Source: Chloroflexota bacterium (GTDB taxonomy: Bacteria > Chloroflexota > Dehalococcoidia > Lucifugimonadales > UBA3495). Taken from it: DNA of 53,491 nt. The notes beneath the pieces were generated by a model, which made no database searches, was not told the origin of the DNA, and worked only from the letters and a program-made list of their open reading frames with translations. Location of the stretch: positions 1 through 53,491 of the forward strand of contig VXOG01000054.1 in NCBI GenBank assembly GCA_009840165.1, in the 5' to 3' direction. The first letter of the stretch is position 1. Each line of letters opens with the position of its first letter. This document shows positions 31,918 through 40,128 of this stretch, piece by piece. The translations under genes were made by a program, and so were the position numbers.

Positions 31918-32730
31918 ATGCTGTCTGACGTTGATCCGGTAGGGGCAGGTTTCAAACCTGCCCCTACTCCTACGCACTGGCAATCCGCGGTCGTCGAGCG
32001 AGTTGTTGTCGAAACCTACCGGGCGCGGACTTTCACCCTGCGACTTGACGAGGCACGCCCCTTTCTTGCCGGCCAGCACTATGACGTGCGCCTGACCGCG
32101 CCTGACGGTTATCAAGCCCAGCGTTCCTATTCGATAGCGTCGCCTCCAAATTACCAAACAGGGACTATTGACCTTACCGTCGAGTTGATTCCTGACGGCG
32201 AGGTTTCACCTTACTTCCACGAGGTTGTGCAGCCGGGGGACGAGTTGGAAGTGCGTGGCCCCATTGGAGGACCGTTTACCTGGACACCGGATAGGGGCGG
32301 GCCGCTGCTCCTCGTAGCCGGTGGCTCGGGGATCGTCCCGCTGCGCTCAATGCTGGCGCACCGTGAGGTCGCAGCACGCGCATTACCGGCGTTGCTCCTG
32401 TACTCTGCTCGCACGTCGGACGACATAATCTACCGAGCATGGCTTGACGCGCTGCCCCAGGGCGATCCGGCAGTTCAGGTGAGTTATACGCTTACCCGTC
32501 GCCAACCATCCTGCTGGTCGGGATATGCCCGCCGCGTTGATCCCTCGATGCTCAGTGATTGTATTTCCCGGTTGTCTCAACTCGCCGAGCGTAACGGGGC
32601 TGCTGCCGCCGATCCGATATGTTACGTTTGCGGCCCCACCGGATTTGTTGAAACCGTGGCCGATGGTTTGCTGGAGGTTGGCATATCGGAGACGGTCATC
32701 AGAACCGAGCGCTTCGGGCCGACCTCCTGA
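31918..32730 (+). CDS. FAD-binding ferredoxin-NADP reductase-like oxidoreductase
   Basis: 270 residues. The FAD domain has QRSYSIASPP (RxYS flavin motif) and the NAD(P) domain LLLVAGGSGIVPLRSML and CYVCGPTGFVETV. The family moves electrons between NAD(P)H and a partner; here that is likely the sulfite-oxidase-like protein. No 2Fe-2S domain is present. Residues 8-17 (VGAGFKPAPT) are encoded by a 29-bp palindromic repeat at 31939-31967. The domain proper begins near residue 20 (HWQSAVVERV), so the N-terminus may be repeat-derived or a later start may be used. Confidence 0.88.
   Translation: MLSDVDPVGAGFKPAPTPTHWQSAVVERVVVETYRARTFTLRLDEARPFLAGQHYDVRLTAPDGYQAQRSYSIASPPNYQTGTIDLTVELIPDGEVSPYFHEVVQPGDELEVRGPIGGPFTWTPDRGGPLLLVAGGSGIVPLRSMLAHREVAARALPALLLYSARTSDDIIYRAWLDALPQGDPAVQVSYTLTRRQPSCWSGYARRVDPSMLSDCISRLSQLAERNGAAAADPICYVCGPTGFVETVADGLLEVGISETVIRTERFGPTS
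31939..31967. repeat. 29-bp GTAGGGGC palindrome inside a coding frame
   Basis: Identical to 27014-27042. In frame it encodes VGAGFKPAPT at the N-terminus of the FNR-like protein. It keeps the reading frame open. Confidence 0.9.
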
Positions 32731-32735
32731 ATTGC

Positions 32736-33431
32736 CTAGAATCCCGTAGCTAATCCGGCGAGCCACTGGGTAGCCGGTAGTATTGTTGCCCAAAGTATCC
32801 CCGGCCTTAGCACAAAGTCGGCCGCTATCAGCGCCACAAGCAGTATGGGTGCGAATCGCTGAAACTTCTGGTGCGTCTCACCGGCCTCTTCCGGGAGGAA
32901 CACCGCGAGGGTCCGGTAGCCGGCCAATGGCGAAAGGGGCAACAGTTGGAACACGGCGTGCAGCAGGTTGTAGATAATCAGCAGACCTACCACGTCGGAT
33001 ATGCCTAAACGCAGCCCGCCCGTCATTACCAGCGTCAGGCTGTCCGGCGACGGGATGGCCCACGACAGCCAGCCCGCTTTCACCGGGGCGGCGAGCACGA
33101 ACGCTACGCTCAGGTTGCCCAGGGGTCCGGCCGCCGCTATCGCCACCGACGGCCAGCGGCCCTGCCGTCCCGGAGGGCCGGGAACCGGCCGACCCCAACC
33201 CAGTCCGGACACCGTCGCTACGGCGATGCCAACCGGGTCGAGGTGGCGCAACGGGTTGCCGTACAGCCGGCCCTGCGCCCTGGGGGCCGGGTCGCCGAAA
33301 ACTGTTGCCGCCACTGCCTGGAACCAGCCGCTGACCCACATGGTCACCGCTGCAGAGACAGCGCAAAGCACCGCCAATCTGATGAAAGCGGCAACGTCGT
33401 CGGGCAGCAGATTGGCGGATGAAATCAGCAT
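32736..33431 (-). CDS. Site-2-protease-like (M50) membrane protein lacking catalytic residues
   Basis: 231 residues, about five to six hydrophobic segments. The block FGDPAPRAQGRLYGNPLRHLDPVGI is the characteristic GDPTA..GRLTLNPLxHIDPxG signature that follows the HExxH helix in small M50 proteases. In this protein the HExxH position reads S34-G-W-F-Q38, and the second motif (NxLPxxPLDG) reads LLPLSPLAG with Ala170 for the metal-binding Asp. AAAGPLGNL is retained. All three zinc ligands are therefore missing, and it should be a pseudoprotease. It ends 5 bases from the convergent FNR-like gene. Confidence 0.8.
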   Translation of the reverse strand: MLISSANLLPDDVAAFIRLAVLCAVSAAVTMWVSGWFQAVAATVFGDPAPRAQGRLYGNPLRHLDPVGIAVATVSGLGWGRPVPGPPGRQGRWPSVAIAAAGPLGNLSVAFVLAAPVKAGWLSWAIPSPDSLTLVMTGGLRLGISDVVGLLIIYNLLHAVFQLLPLSPLAGYRTLAVFLPEEAGETHQKFQRFAPILLVALIAADFVLRPGILWATILPATQWLAGLATGF

Positions 33432-33535
33432 GGCGGCGGCATATTCTACGCCATCGGCGCCGCATACGCTTGCTGGATCAGGCAGTCATTCCGCCGAAAG
33501 CCGGACTCAACTGCGCCGTGCCGCAAAAACAGGTC

Positions 33536-33562
33536 CTGGATTCCCGCTTTCGCGGGAATGAC
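33536..33562. repeat. CTGGATTCCCGC palindromic repeat copy
   Basis: Core with tttc loop, followed by degenerate GGGATGACGGCG tails up to about 33605. Confidence 0.85.
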
Positions 33563-33618
33563 GGCGATGTGGTTATTGGGATGACGGCGAGAGAATTATT
33601 GGGACGACGCCAATGGAA

Positions 33619-34851
33619 TTACTGCAACACGGCCGCCAGGTCCGGATGCAACGCGCTTTCCTGCTTGTCGATGCCCGTGTACTGCAACCGCTTCACGTAC
33701 TGACGCACGTAGTCCGAACGCAGCCGATCCACGGGGGCCTTGCCGTCTGACATGGCGCGTACCGACCCGCCGGCGATTATTGCCATCGCTTCCCACAGCA
33801 CCGGGTCTTTCAGCTCGCCAGCCATATCCTTTTCGATGGAACCCAGGGTTCTGCGCAGTGAGACGCCGAAGTCCACTCCCTTCACGGCGATGGTCAGCTT
33901 CAACATACCCAGCCCATAGGCCATGTGGCGTGCTTTGTCCTGCAAGCACAGGCCGAATATCTTGCGGTCAACCGGGTTGCGCGCGAAGTGCGCTCCGAAC
34001 CGATACAGCAACAGGGTCAAGGTTCCCCTGGCGATGTACAACGACACGGAGACTTCCGGCCAGCCGGCCCGGGTTTCTACCATCCGGCGGTTCATCATGC
34101 CGGGAGATTCGAGGCCCAACGCGCCGCCGTTGCACAATGCGCGATGTCGCATCGTTTCGAAGTGCCGCGCCGAGTCGAACTCCTGGGTTGCCAGGAACAT
34201 TTTCGGTTCGATGTAGGCATAGTTCATGCGGTGGAGCCATTGGCCGATGGTGTCGATCTCGGCGGTGGCGTGCTGGCCCAGCTCCGTGCATAGCTGGCAC
34301 CAGGCCAGTTCTAACTCCTCGGTCAACGTTGGCAGTTCGTCCCAGGAGATGTCCTGCATCGCGTTCCACCGGCGCTGTATCGCTTCTTCGTAGAGGGTTG
34401 CCGCGTTGTCCGACCACAGCTCATCCTTGCGGTTCACGGAGTAGTTGTCCAGTCGCGGCATCCCCGGCGTGGCGAACGAGCCGCGCGGCATCCGGGTCAT
34501 CTCCCGACTTTCGTCGGGAATTTCACCATACACGCCGACCAGAATTGATTCGATAGTCAACCCGTGCTCAGTGAGGGGAGCTCGCACTCCCCATTGCCGC
34601 GTGTCTTTCATCCACGGGAAGCGTTCGATTGGCGACTGGACGGTTTCTTCCTCCGGCTGCGCGTCTGATTCGGCTTCGGCCGGTTCAGCGGAGCCGTCGC
34701 TCGCTGCGACGTTCTGCTGCACCCGCTCCGCGGCCGAGGAACGGTAGCGGCCGGTGGGGTCGCTGTCGTCACGTGGTTCGACAGGCTCACCATGAGCGGA
34801 TTGGATTGTGGCTTCGCCGCTGCCCTTTTGCGAATCGTGATGAGTGGTCAT
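33619..34851 (-). CDS. Ferritin-like superfamily protein, iron-ligand positions altered
   Basis: 410 residues. The helical core (about 150-380) is a paralogue of the next gene upstream. In that gene the two iron motifs are DESRH and DEARH; here they read DSARH (QEFDSARHFET) and DKARH (CLQDKARHMAYG), and the Glu in the first core helix is also replaced. Only the Glu in YIEPKMFLATQ and the His residues remain. Diiron chemistry is therefore doubtful; it may be a structural partner. The ~85-residue N-terminus is polar and disordered and includes GEPVEP from a dispersed repeat at 34777-34799. GAGG 5 bases before the ATG at 34851 supports this start. Confidence 0.82.
   Translation of the reverse strand: MTTHHDSQKGSGEATIQSAHGEPVEPRDDSDPTGRYRSSAAERVQQNVAASDGSAEPAEAESDAQPEEETVQSPIERFPWMKDTRQWGVRAPLTEHGLTIESILVGVYGEIPDESREMTRMPRGSFATPGMPRLDNYSVNRKDELWSDNAATLYEEAIQRRWNAMQDISWDELPTLTEELELAWCQLCTELGQHATAEIDTIGQWLHRMNYAYIEPKMFLATQEFDSARHFETMRHRALCNGGALGLESPGMMNRRMVETRAGWPEVSVSLYIARGTLTLLLYRFGAHFARNPVDRKIFGLCLQDKARHMAYGLGMLKLTIAVKGVDFGVSLRRTLGSIEKDMAGELKDPVLWEAMAIIAGGSVRAMSDGKAPVDRLRSDYVRQYVKRLQYTGIDKQESALHPDLAAVLQ
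34777..34799. repeat. GEPVEP-encoding repeat inside a coding frame
   Basis: TTCGACAGGCTCACCATGAG: a relative of the repeat at 6365-6387. On the minus strand it is translated as HGEPVEP within the disordered N-terminus of the ferritin-like protein. Confidence 0.75.
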
Positions 34852-34865
34852 GATGCCTCACCGTA

Positions 34866-34899
34866 GTAAAACGGCCCGCCGACTCGGAGGCGACGGGCC
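34866..34899 (-). terminator. Terminator-like hairpin between the two ferritin-like genes
   Basis: On the minus strand GGCCCGTCGCC (34899-34889) pairs, with one bulge, with GGCGGGCC (34880-34873), followed by GTTTT. It lies after the upstream ferritin-like gene and may end or attenuate transcription into the second. Confidence 0.55.
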
Positions 34900-34931
34900 A
34901 TTGGGATTACTGATGTTGACCGCAGGCCGGA

Positions 34932-36026
34932 TTAAGCCGCTTTGTATGCATCCAGCAGCGCCGGGTTCACGCGACCGTTCTCGATGCGGTCGTCGAAGCC
35001 GCAGGACTTAAGCCGCTGGAAGTATTCCTTGACTTGGCGTTGCCGGATGGCAGCGAGGATCTTCTTGCCTTCGTCGGCTTTGTCGGCGCCGCCGCCAAGA
35101 AGGATGGCCAGTGAGTCGGCAGTCAGGTTCGCGCTGCGGGCCGCGGGGTTTTCGCCGCCGTTGCCGGTGGCCTGACGGTCTTCCGCTTCGTCGAGATAGG
35201 CGTGGATTTCTTCCCGCCGCTCCGGCGTGCACTCGTTCATGTAGCGGGCGTGGAGGACGCCGAAGGCCACGTGACGCGCCTCGTCCTGGGCAGCGCGGCG
35301 GTAGATGGCTTTCTCAGCGTCGTTGTACGCCATCAACTCGCCGAGGCGGAACAGAGTCAGGACGTTGCCCTCGCCCACGATGTGCAGCCGGCTGGACATC
35401 TCGGTGAATTCCCGCGCGTTGTCGGTGCTGCCGCCGGTTACATCACTCACCGAGTCGATCATCCGCATCAGGCCGCCGCCGTTGGCCAGCGCCCGCTTGC
35501 GGAACACTTCCATGTGGCGCGATTCGTCCATCACCTGAGTCAGCAGGAACATGCGGACTTCGTGGTAGTCGGGAGACATCTGCGCGATGAACCGGCCTGG
35601 AACGTCCGCCGCCACGAACTCCACTTGGGCGAAGAAGGTTGCCAACTGGCACTGCGCCGCTTCAACGTCGTCGGGCAGGGGACGGAGGGTGTCCCACGGG
35701 ATGTCGGTCGCTGATGACCACTGGCGGGAGACGGCTTCCTGGTAGAGCTTGGTCAGGTTGTATCCCCAAACTTCCTTCTTGTCGCGGAAGGTGTAGGCGG
35801 AATACTGAGGAACTCCGGGGCGAGGCAAGGCGCCTCGGGTGCGCTGAGTCTGGTTAGGCGATTCGTTCAGCAACTCCGGCGTGTGCTCGGCCAGCGTCGG
35901 ATCGTTCGCCAACTCTTCGGCGGCGCCGGGAATCTGCTGCTTCAACTGTTGCAGCCACGAAAGATCGAAACCGTTCTGGACCGCCTCTTCCATCTCGGCG
36001 GTGGGGCGATCCTGCAATATGGTCAT
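34932..36026 (-). CDS. Ferritin-like diiron protein
   Basis: 364 residues. The four-helix core contains QVEFVAADVPGRF (Glu), YHEVRMFLLTQVMDESRHMEVF (Glu and DExRH) and IYRRAAQDEARHVAFGVL (DExRH), the ligand set of ribonucleotide-reductase-R2-like and related diiron oxygenases. It may be an N-oxygenase or hydroxylase acting on small molecules; the radical Tyr expected of R2 is not evident. The start at 36026 follows GGGAGG. A catalytically altered paralogue lies downstream behind a terminator-like hairpin. Confidence 0.85.
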   Translation of the reverse strand: MTILQDRPTAEMEEAVQNGFDLSWLQQLKQQIPGAAEELANDPTLAEHTPELLNESPNQTQRTRGALPRPGVPQYSAYTFRDKKEVWGYNLTKLYQEAVSRQWSSATDIPWDTLRPLPDDVEAAQCQLATFFAQVEFVAADVPGRFIAQMSPDYHEVRMFLLTQVMDESRHMEVFRKRALANGGGLMRMIDSVSDVTGGSTDNAREFTEMSSRLHIVGEGNVLTLFRLGELMAYNDAEKAIYRRAAQDEARHVAFGVLHARYMNECTPERREEIHAYLDEAEDRQATGNGGENPAARSANLTADSLAILLGGGADKADEGKKILAAIRQRQVKEYFQRLKSCGFDDRIENGRVNPALLDAYKAA

Positions 36027-36203
36027 GTTCGTTCCTCCCAATCCCGTTAACGCGCGATAGTACTTGCAATGTACCCGAATCCGTCTCCCAGCGTCAAGCG
36101 CGGGTGTGCGAGTGCAACAGTGCAAAGACAGTGCAAAGGTAGAATTACCAACTGCCGAGAGTTTGTAGTACAGTACGCTGAAATCGCTAATAAGGACTGC
36201 AAG

Positions 36204-37046
36204 ATGAACACAAATGGAAAGCCCGTCGCCGTAGTGATCGGGGCGACCTCAAAATGGCAGGCAGACGGACGCAACACTCACCTGGTTCACGGCGGGGACA
36301 TCGACGACAGCGACCTACCCGTTGGGGTTCGCTGGGGCGTGGGCGGCGCCATCTCGCAGAAATTTGCCCAGGAAGGGTTCTACACGGTGCTAACCACGCG
36401 CAACGCCGCCAACGCCGAGCCGCTGAACGCTGCGATTAGGGAACAGGGTGGCGATAGCGCAATCGTGGAGTTGGATCTGGCTCACCGTGATTCCATATCC
36501 AATGCGTTCGCCCGGATCAGAGAAGAGGCGGGCGACCCGGACGTGCTGGTTTATAACGCCGGGTACCTGGAGGGACGCGACCTGCCGCCCGAAATGGAAT
36601 TGCTGGAACACATGCCTTTCGAGATGCTCGAAACGGCGCAGCACATTTCCGTCAGCGGTCCGTTTTTGGTGGCCCAGGAAGTTCTCCCAGCCATGCGTGA
36701 GCGAGGCGAGGGCAGCATCCTGTTTTCCAACAACGCAGCCGGATTGCGGGGCAGGAAGCGGTACACCGGGCAGTCGCTCTACTATCCCCGGGTGATGATG
36801 CGGACGCTGGCGCAGGCGCTGACGGAGGAATACTCTGAACATGGGATACACGTCGCCAACGTGGTGATCGACGGGACCATCGATTCGCCCGGTACTCGCG
36901 CGATGCCGCGCGCGCAGCAGCATCCCGAGCTGATCATCAACCCGGTGGCGATCGCCGACGCCTTCTACTACCTGCACACGCAGGACAAATCCTGCTGGAC
37001 CCACGAACTGCAACTCACCCCCTACGCCAGCAAGCCAAGTTTCTGA
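36204..37046 (+). CDS. Short-chain dehydrogenase-like protein with insertion in the cofactor loop
   Basis: 280 residues. The SDR fold is shown by VAVVIGATS, DVLVYNAGYLEGRDLP and ISVSGPFLVAQEVLPAMRERGEGSILF. Between GATS (residues 13-16) and GVGGAIS (45 onward) is a 28-residue insertion (KWQADGRNTHLVHGGDIDD...) that splits the usual TGxxxGxG nucleotide loop. The catalytic YxxxK is not found: the corresponding segment is GQSLYYPRVMMR, with Arg at the Lys position and Leu at the Tyr position. It could bind a different cofactor or be non-catalytic. The start at 36204 has AAGGA 7 bases upstream. Confidence 0.8.
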   Translation: MNTNGKPVAVVIGATSKWQADGRNTHLVHGGDIDDSDLPVGVRWGVGGAISQKFAQEGFYTVLTTRNAANAEPLNAAIREQGGDSAIVELDLAHRDSISNAFARIREEAGDPDVLVYNAGYLEGRDLPPEMELLEHMPFEMLETAQHISVSGPFLVAQEVLPAMRERGEGSILFSNNAAGLRGRKRYTGQSLYYPRVMMRTLAQALTEEYSEHGIHVANVVIDGTIDSPGTRAMPRAQQHPELIINPVAIADAFYYLHTQDKSCWTHELQLTPYASKPSF

Positions 37047-37091
37047 GGTCCCAACTGTGAAGGGGGCTAAACCGGCAGGGACACAAAACAG

Positions 37092-37215
37092 TAATTCCTG
37101 CGAAAACAGGAATCCGGGAGCCTGCGCGATAACGACGTTCTGGATTCCCGCTTTCGCGGGAATGACGTAGATGGCGGGAATGACGTGAATGGCGGGAATG
37201 GGGGAATGACGTAGC
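37092..37215. repeat. CTGGATTCCCGC repeat with degenerate tails
   Basis: 37140-37166 is a full copy with tttc loop. It is followed by three partial GGCGGGAATGACG units up to 37210, and preceded by ATTCCTGCGAAAACAGGAAT (37093-37112), a related palindrome. The rest of the 37047-37254 gap has no gene. Confidence 0.8.
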
Positions 37216-37254
37216 CGGCTCGAAAAGGCCATGCGTATCGAAAGGAGTTTTTGC

Positions 37255-38319
37255 ATGGATGTGGGAATGATGATGATCTTTTCCAGTTACGGCTGGGAAG
37301 GTGGGTCGGACGGTCAGATGTGGGAAGAAGAACTGCGCCTCGCTGAAATGGCTGCGGACTCGGGGTTCGATTGCCTCTGGTCTGCCGAACACCACTTCAA
37401 CGATTACTCCTTCGTGCCCGACAACCTGCAACTGATGACCCACATCGCGGCCAAGCATCCCGACATCGACGTGGGGACGGCGGCGGTGATACTGCCCTGG
37501 CACAATCCGTTGCGCGTGGCGGAAAACGCAGCGGTATTGGACCTGCTGAGCAACGGACGCCTGCGGCTTGGTTTTGGGCGTGGGTTGGCCCGACGCGAGT
37601 TCGAAGCCTTCGGCATCAGCATGGACGAGTCTCGGGACCGTTTCGACGAGGCGGCGCCCATGATCGTGGAAGCACTGAAGACCGGCTACATTGAGGGCGA
37701 CGGCAAGTATTACCAACAGGATCGGACGGAGATCCGGCCGCGTCCGCAACATTCTTTTGATGGGCGCATTTACGCGGTGGCCGCCAGCGAGGAATCGGTG
37801 CTGTCGGCGGCCAAACTGGGGGCCCACATCATCATGTTCGCGGATCGTCCGTGGGAAATGCGGATGCCGGGCATCGAACGGGGCAGGGCCTTACACCGGG
37901 AATTTCACGGCACGGAACCGCCGGCATTGATGCTCAGCGAGTTTGTGGTCTGCGGCACCGACCTGGAGCAGTGCGAAGCAGAAGCGCGCCAGTACCAGGG
38001 GAAGTTTGTTGAGAGCAATTTTTACCACTACGAGTTTCTGGGGGACCATTTCAGGACCGTGCAGGGTTATGACGCCTACCAGCAGAAGGCGGAGATTGCG
38101 CGGTCGGCCGGGTTAGAAGGCGCGGTGGAAGGCTTTATGAAGGCCGCCAGTTGGGGCACGCCGGACAAGATTCTGCGCGGACTGGAGGAACGCAAGGAGA
38201 TTTTGGGCGAGTTCGAGTTGAACGTGGCGTTCCGGTTCGGGGGCGTGCCGTTTGACGTGGCGGAGCGCGGCCTGAAGCTCTTTGCGGAGGAAGTCCTGCC
38301 CGTTCTCAAGTCCTGGTAG
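37255..38319 (+). CDS. LLM-class flavin-dependent oxidoreductase
   Basis: 354 residues of the luciferase-like fold: MDVGMMMIFSSYGWEGGSDG, DCLWSAEHHFNDYSFVPDNL, DVGTAAVILPWHNPLRVAEN, LDLLSNGRLRLGFGRGL and SWGTPDKILRGLEER. It differs clearly from the LLM protein at 18471, so a separate substrate is likely. Family enzymes are FMNH2-dependent monooxygenases needing a separate reductase. The start at 37255 has AAGGAG 7 bases upstream. It is followed after 9 bases by the DUF255 gene, so one transcript is probable. Confidence 0.92.
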   Translation: MDVGMMMIFSSYGWEGGSDGQMWEEELRLAEMAADSGFDCLWSAEHHFNDYSFVPDNLQLMTHIAAKHPDIDVGTAAVILPWHNPLRVAENAAVLDLLSNGRLRLGFGRGLARREFEAFGISMDESRDRFDEAAPMIVEALKTGYIEGDGKYYQQDRTEIRPRPQHSFDGRIYAVAASEESVLSAAKLGAHIIMFADRPWEMRMPGIERGRALHREFHGTEPPALMLSEFVVCGTDLEQCEAEARQYQGKFVESNFYHYEFLGDHFRTVQGYDAYQQKAEIARSAGLEGAVEGFMKAASWGTPDKILRGLEERKEILGEFELNVAFRFGGVPFDVAERGLKLFAEEVLPVLKSW

Positions 38320-38328
38320 CACATACCC

Positions 38329-40107
38329 ATGAGCGAATCAGAACACGTCAACTCAATCTCGTGGCGGGAATGGAACGAGTCCGCCTTTGCGGACGCCAGA
38401 TCCGAGGAAAAGCCGGTTCTGCTGACGCTGGGGGCCACCTGGTGCCACTGGTGCCACGTGATGGACGAGAAGGCGTACTCGGATGAGCGTGTCATTGAGT
38501 TGGTGAAGTCCCGGTTTATTCCGGTGCGCGTGGACGTTGACCAGCGGCCCGATATATCGCTGCGCTACAACCAGGGCGGTTTCCCGTCGGTAGCGTTCTT
38601 GACCGGGACCGGCGAGTTCCTGGCTGGCCGGCCCTACACCCCACCGGATGAGATGGTGGCGCTGTTGGAGCAGGTTTCCAGCGGTGGAGTCGTACCGGAT
38701 GGAGACGGCGCGGGTGGCTCTCCGGCATCGCCCAGAAGCAGGTCTCTCAATGGTTCAGTTGATGCGGTGTTCTCCCGGTTGACCGAACTCTACGATGAGG
38801 AATTTGGCGGGTTTGGGCTGGAACCGAAACAACCCCCGTGGGAAGCGCTGCGGTTCCTCGTCGCCCGCTATGGCATTACTGGTGATCGCGCCACCTTGAA
38901 GATGGTGGAGACCACGCTGGAAGGGATGTGGCAGGGTATCTACGACCGCAAGGATCAAGGCTTTTTCCGCTACTCGGTGAGCCGGGACTGGAAGGTTCCG
39001 CACTACGAGAAGATGCTGGTCAGCAACGCCAACCTGGCGATGGCTTACCTCGAGGCATTTCAGATCACGCGGAAAGCGGCCTACAAAGTCGCGGCGCAGG
39101 GAATACTGGATTACTTGCTCACCACGCTGTTCAGCTCCGATGAAGGGTTGTTTTTCGCCAGCCAGGACGCGGATGAACCTTTCTACCAAGGATCTTGGAA
39201 AGACCGGGACGCGGCCACTCCGCCACCTGTGGACCACACTTTCTACGCGGGCTGGAACGCGCTGGCCGCGCACGCCCTGATCGCGGCCGGCGACGTGTTG
39301 GGAGCACCGGCTTACTCGCAATTGGGATGCGACATCCTCGAAAAACTGTGGACGGGGAGTTGGACGCCGGAACGCGGGTTGGCCCACCGTGTAAGCGAAC
39401 CAGGAAACGGAACGCTTATCCTGTCCGATCAGGTGAATTTCCTGCGGGCATGGCTGGTCCGGTACCAGTCCACGGGCCGCGCGGAATACCTGGCGCGGGC
39501 GGTAGAAGTCTCCGAGACCGTCCAGCGGCGATTCGGCGCAGCCGGCGGCGGTTGCTACGACACTACAGTTCCCCGATCTTTTGAGGCCGCGCTGCTCCCT
39601 CGGGAACAGCCGGCCCTAGACAATGGCTATTGGGCTGAAAGTTTGCTGATTCTGGGTGCGATAACGGGTGACGGAGAATACACGCAACGAGCAGCCGCCA
39701 CGCTGGACGTTTTCGACTCCGCGGTACCCGGCAGGAGTTACCTGGGATCTCATGCCTCCCGTCGGATGGAGGAGGATGAGGAGGCGTTGTTCCTGCCGGC
39801 CGGCGCAGCCTGGGGCCGGGCGAAGGACATGCTTATCCAGGGGCCGGTAAGCATGGTATTGGTGGGCGATTCTTCCAGCACGGCCTACCGGCGACTGCAC
39901 CAAGCGGCCTTGAGAATCTATGCGCCGCACCGAGTTGTGCGGCCCCTGGATTCAGTGCGGGACGCGGAGCAGGTGGGCAGCCTAGGCTTTCCAACAGATA
40001 GGGAACCTGCCCTTTACGTCTGCATGGGCGACCGCTGCCTGGCGCCGATTACGTCGCCTGCGAGTGTCAGGGCAATGGCCAGGTCGCGCCCCTGGGCCAC
40101 TGTTTGA
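38329..40107 (+). CDS. Thioredoxin-fold/DUF255 protein with six-hairpin glycosidase-like domain (YyaL/SSP411-like)
   Basis: 592 residues. The N-terminal thioredoxin-like domain has the strongly conserved ATWCHWCHVMDEKAYSDERV (CxxC) and a cis-Pro region GGFPSVAFL. The large remainder is an alpha-toroid (FSRLTELYDEEFGGFG, GIYDRKDQGFFRYSVSRDWKVPHYEKML, YAGWNALAAHALI). A CxxxxC-type end (CMGDRCLAP) is present. Family members are shorter here than the usual ~670-700 residues: the N-terminal part after the CxxC is compressed. Function in bacteria is unresolved; a redox or carbohydrate role has been suggested. Confidence 0.9.
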   Translation: MSESEHVNSISWREWNESAFADARSEEKPVLLTLGATWCHWCHVMDEKAYSDERVIELVKSRFIPVRVDVDQRPDISLRYNQGGFPSVAFLTGTGEFLAGRPYTPPDEMVALLEQVSSGGVVPDGDGAGGSPASPRSRSLNGSVDAVFSRLTELYDEEFGGFGLEPKQPPWEALRFLVARYGITGDRATLKMVETTLEGMWQGIYDRKDQGFFRYSVSRDWKVPHYEKMLVSNANLAMAYLEAFQITRKAAYKVAAQGILDYLLTTLFSSDEGLFFASQDADEPFYQGSWKDRDAATPPPVDHTFYAGWNALAAHALIAAGDVLGAPAYSQLGCDILEKLWTGSWTPERGLAHRVSEPGNGTLILSDQVNFLRAWLVRYQSTGRAEYLARAVEVSETVQRRFGAAGGGCYDTTVPRSFEAALLPREQPALDNGYWAESLLILGAITGDGEYTQRAAATLDVFDSAVPGRSYLGSHASRRMEEDEEALFLPAGAAWGRAKDMLIQGPVSMVLVGDSSSTAYRRLHQAALRIYAPHRVVRPLDSVRDAEQVGSLGFPTDREPALYVCMGDRCLAPITSPASVRAMARSRPWATV

Positions 40108-40128
40108 TTGCAAGCCCCGCCCAATCGC

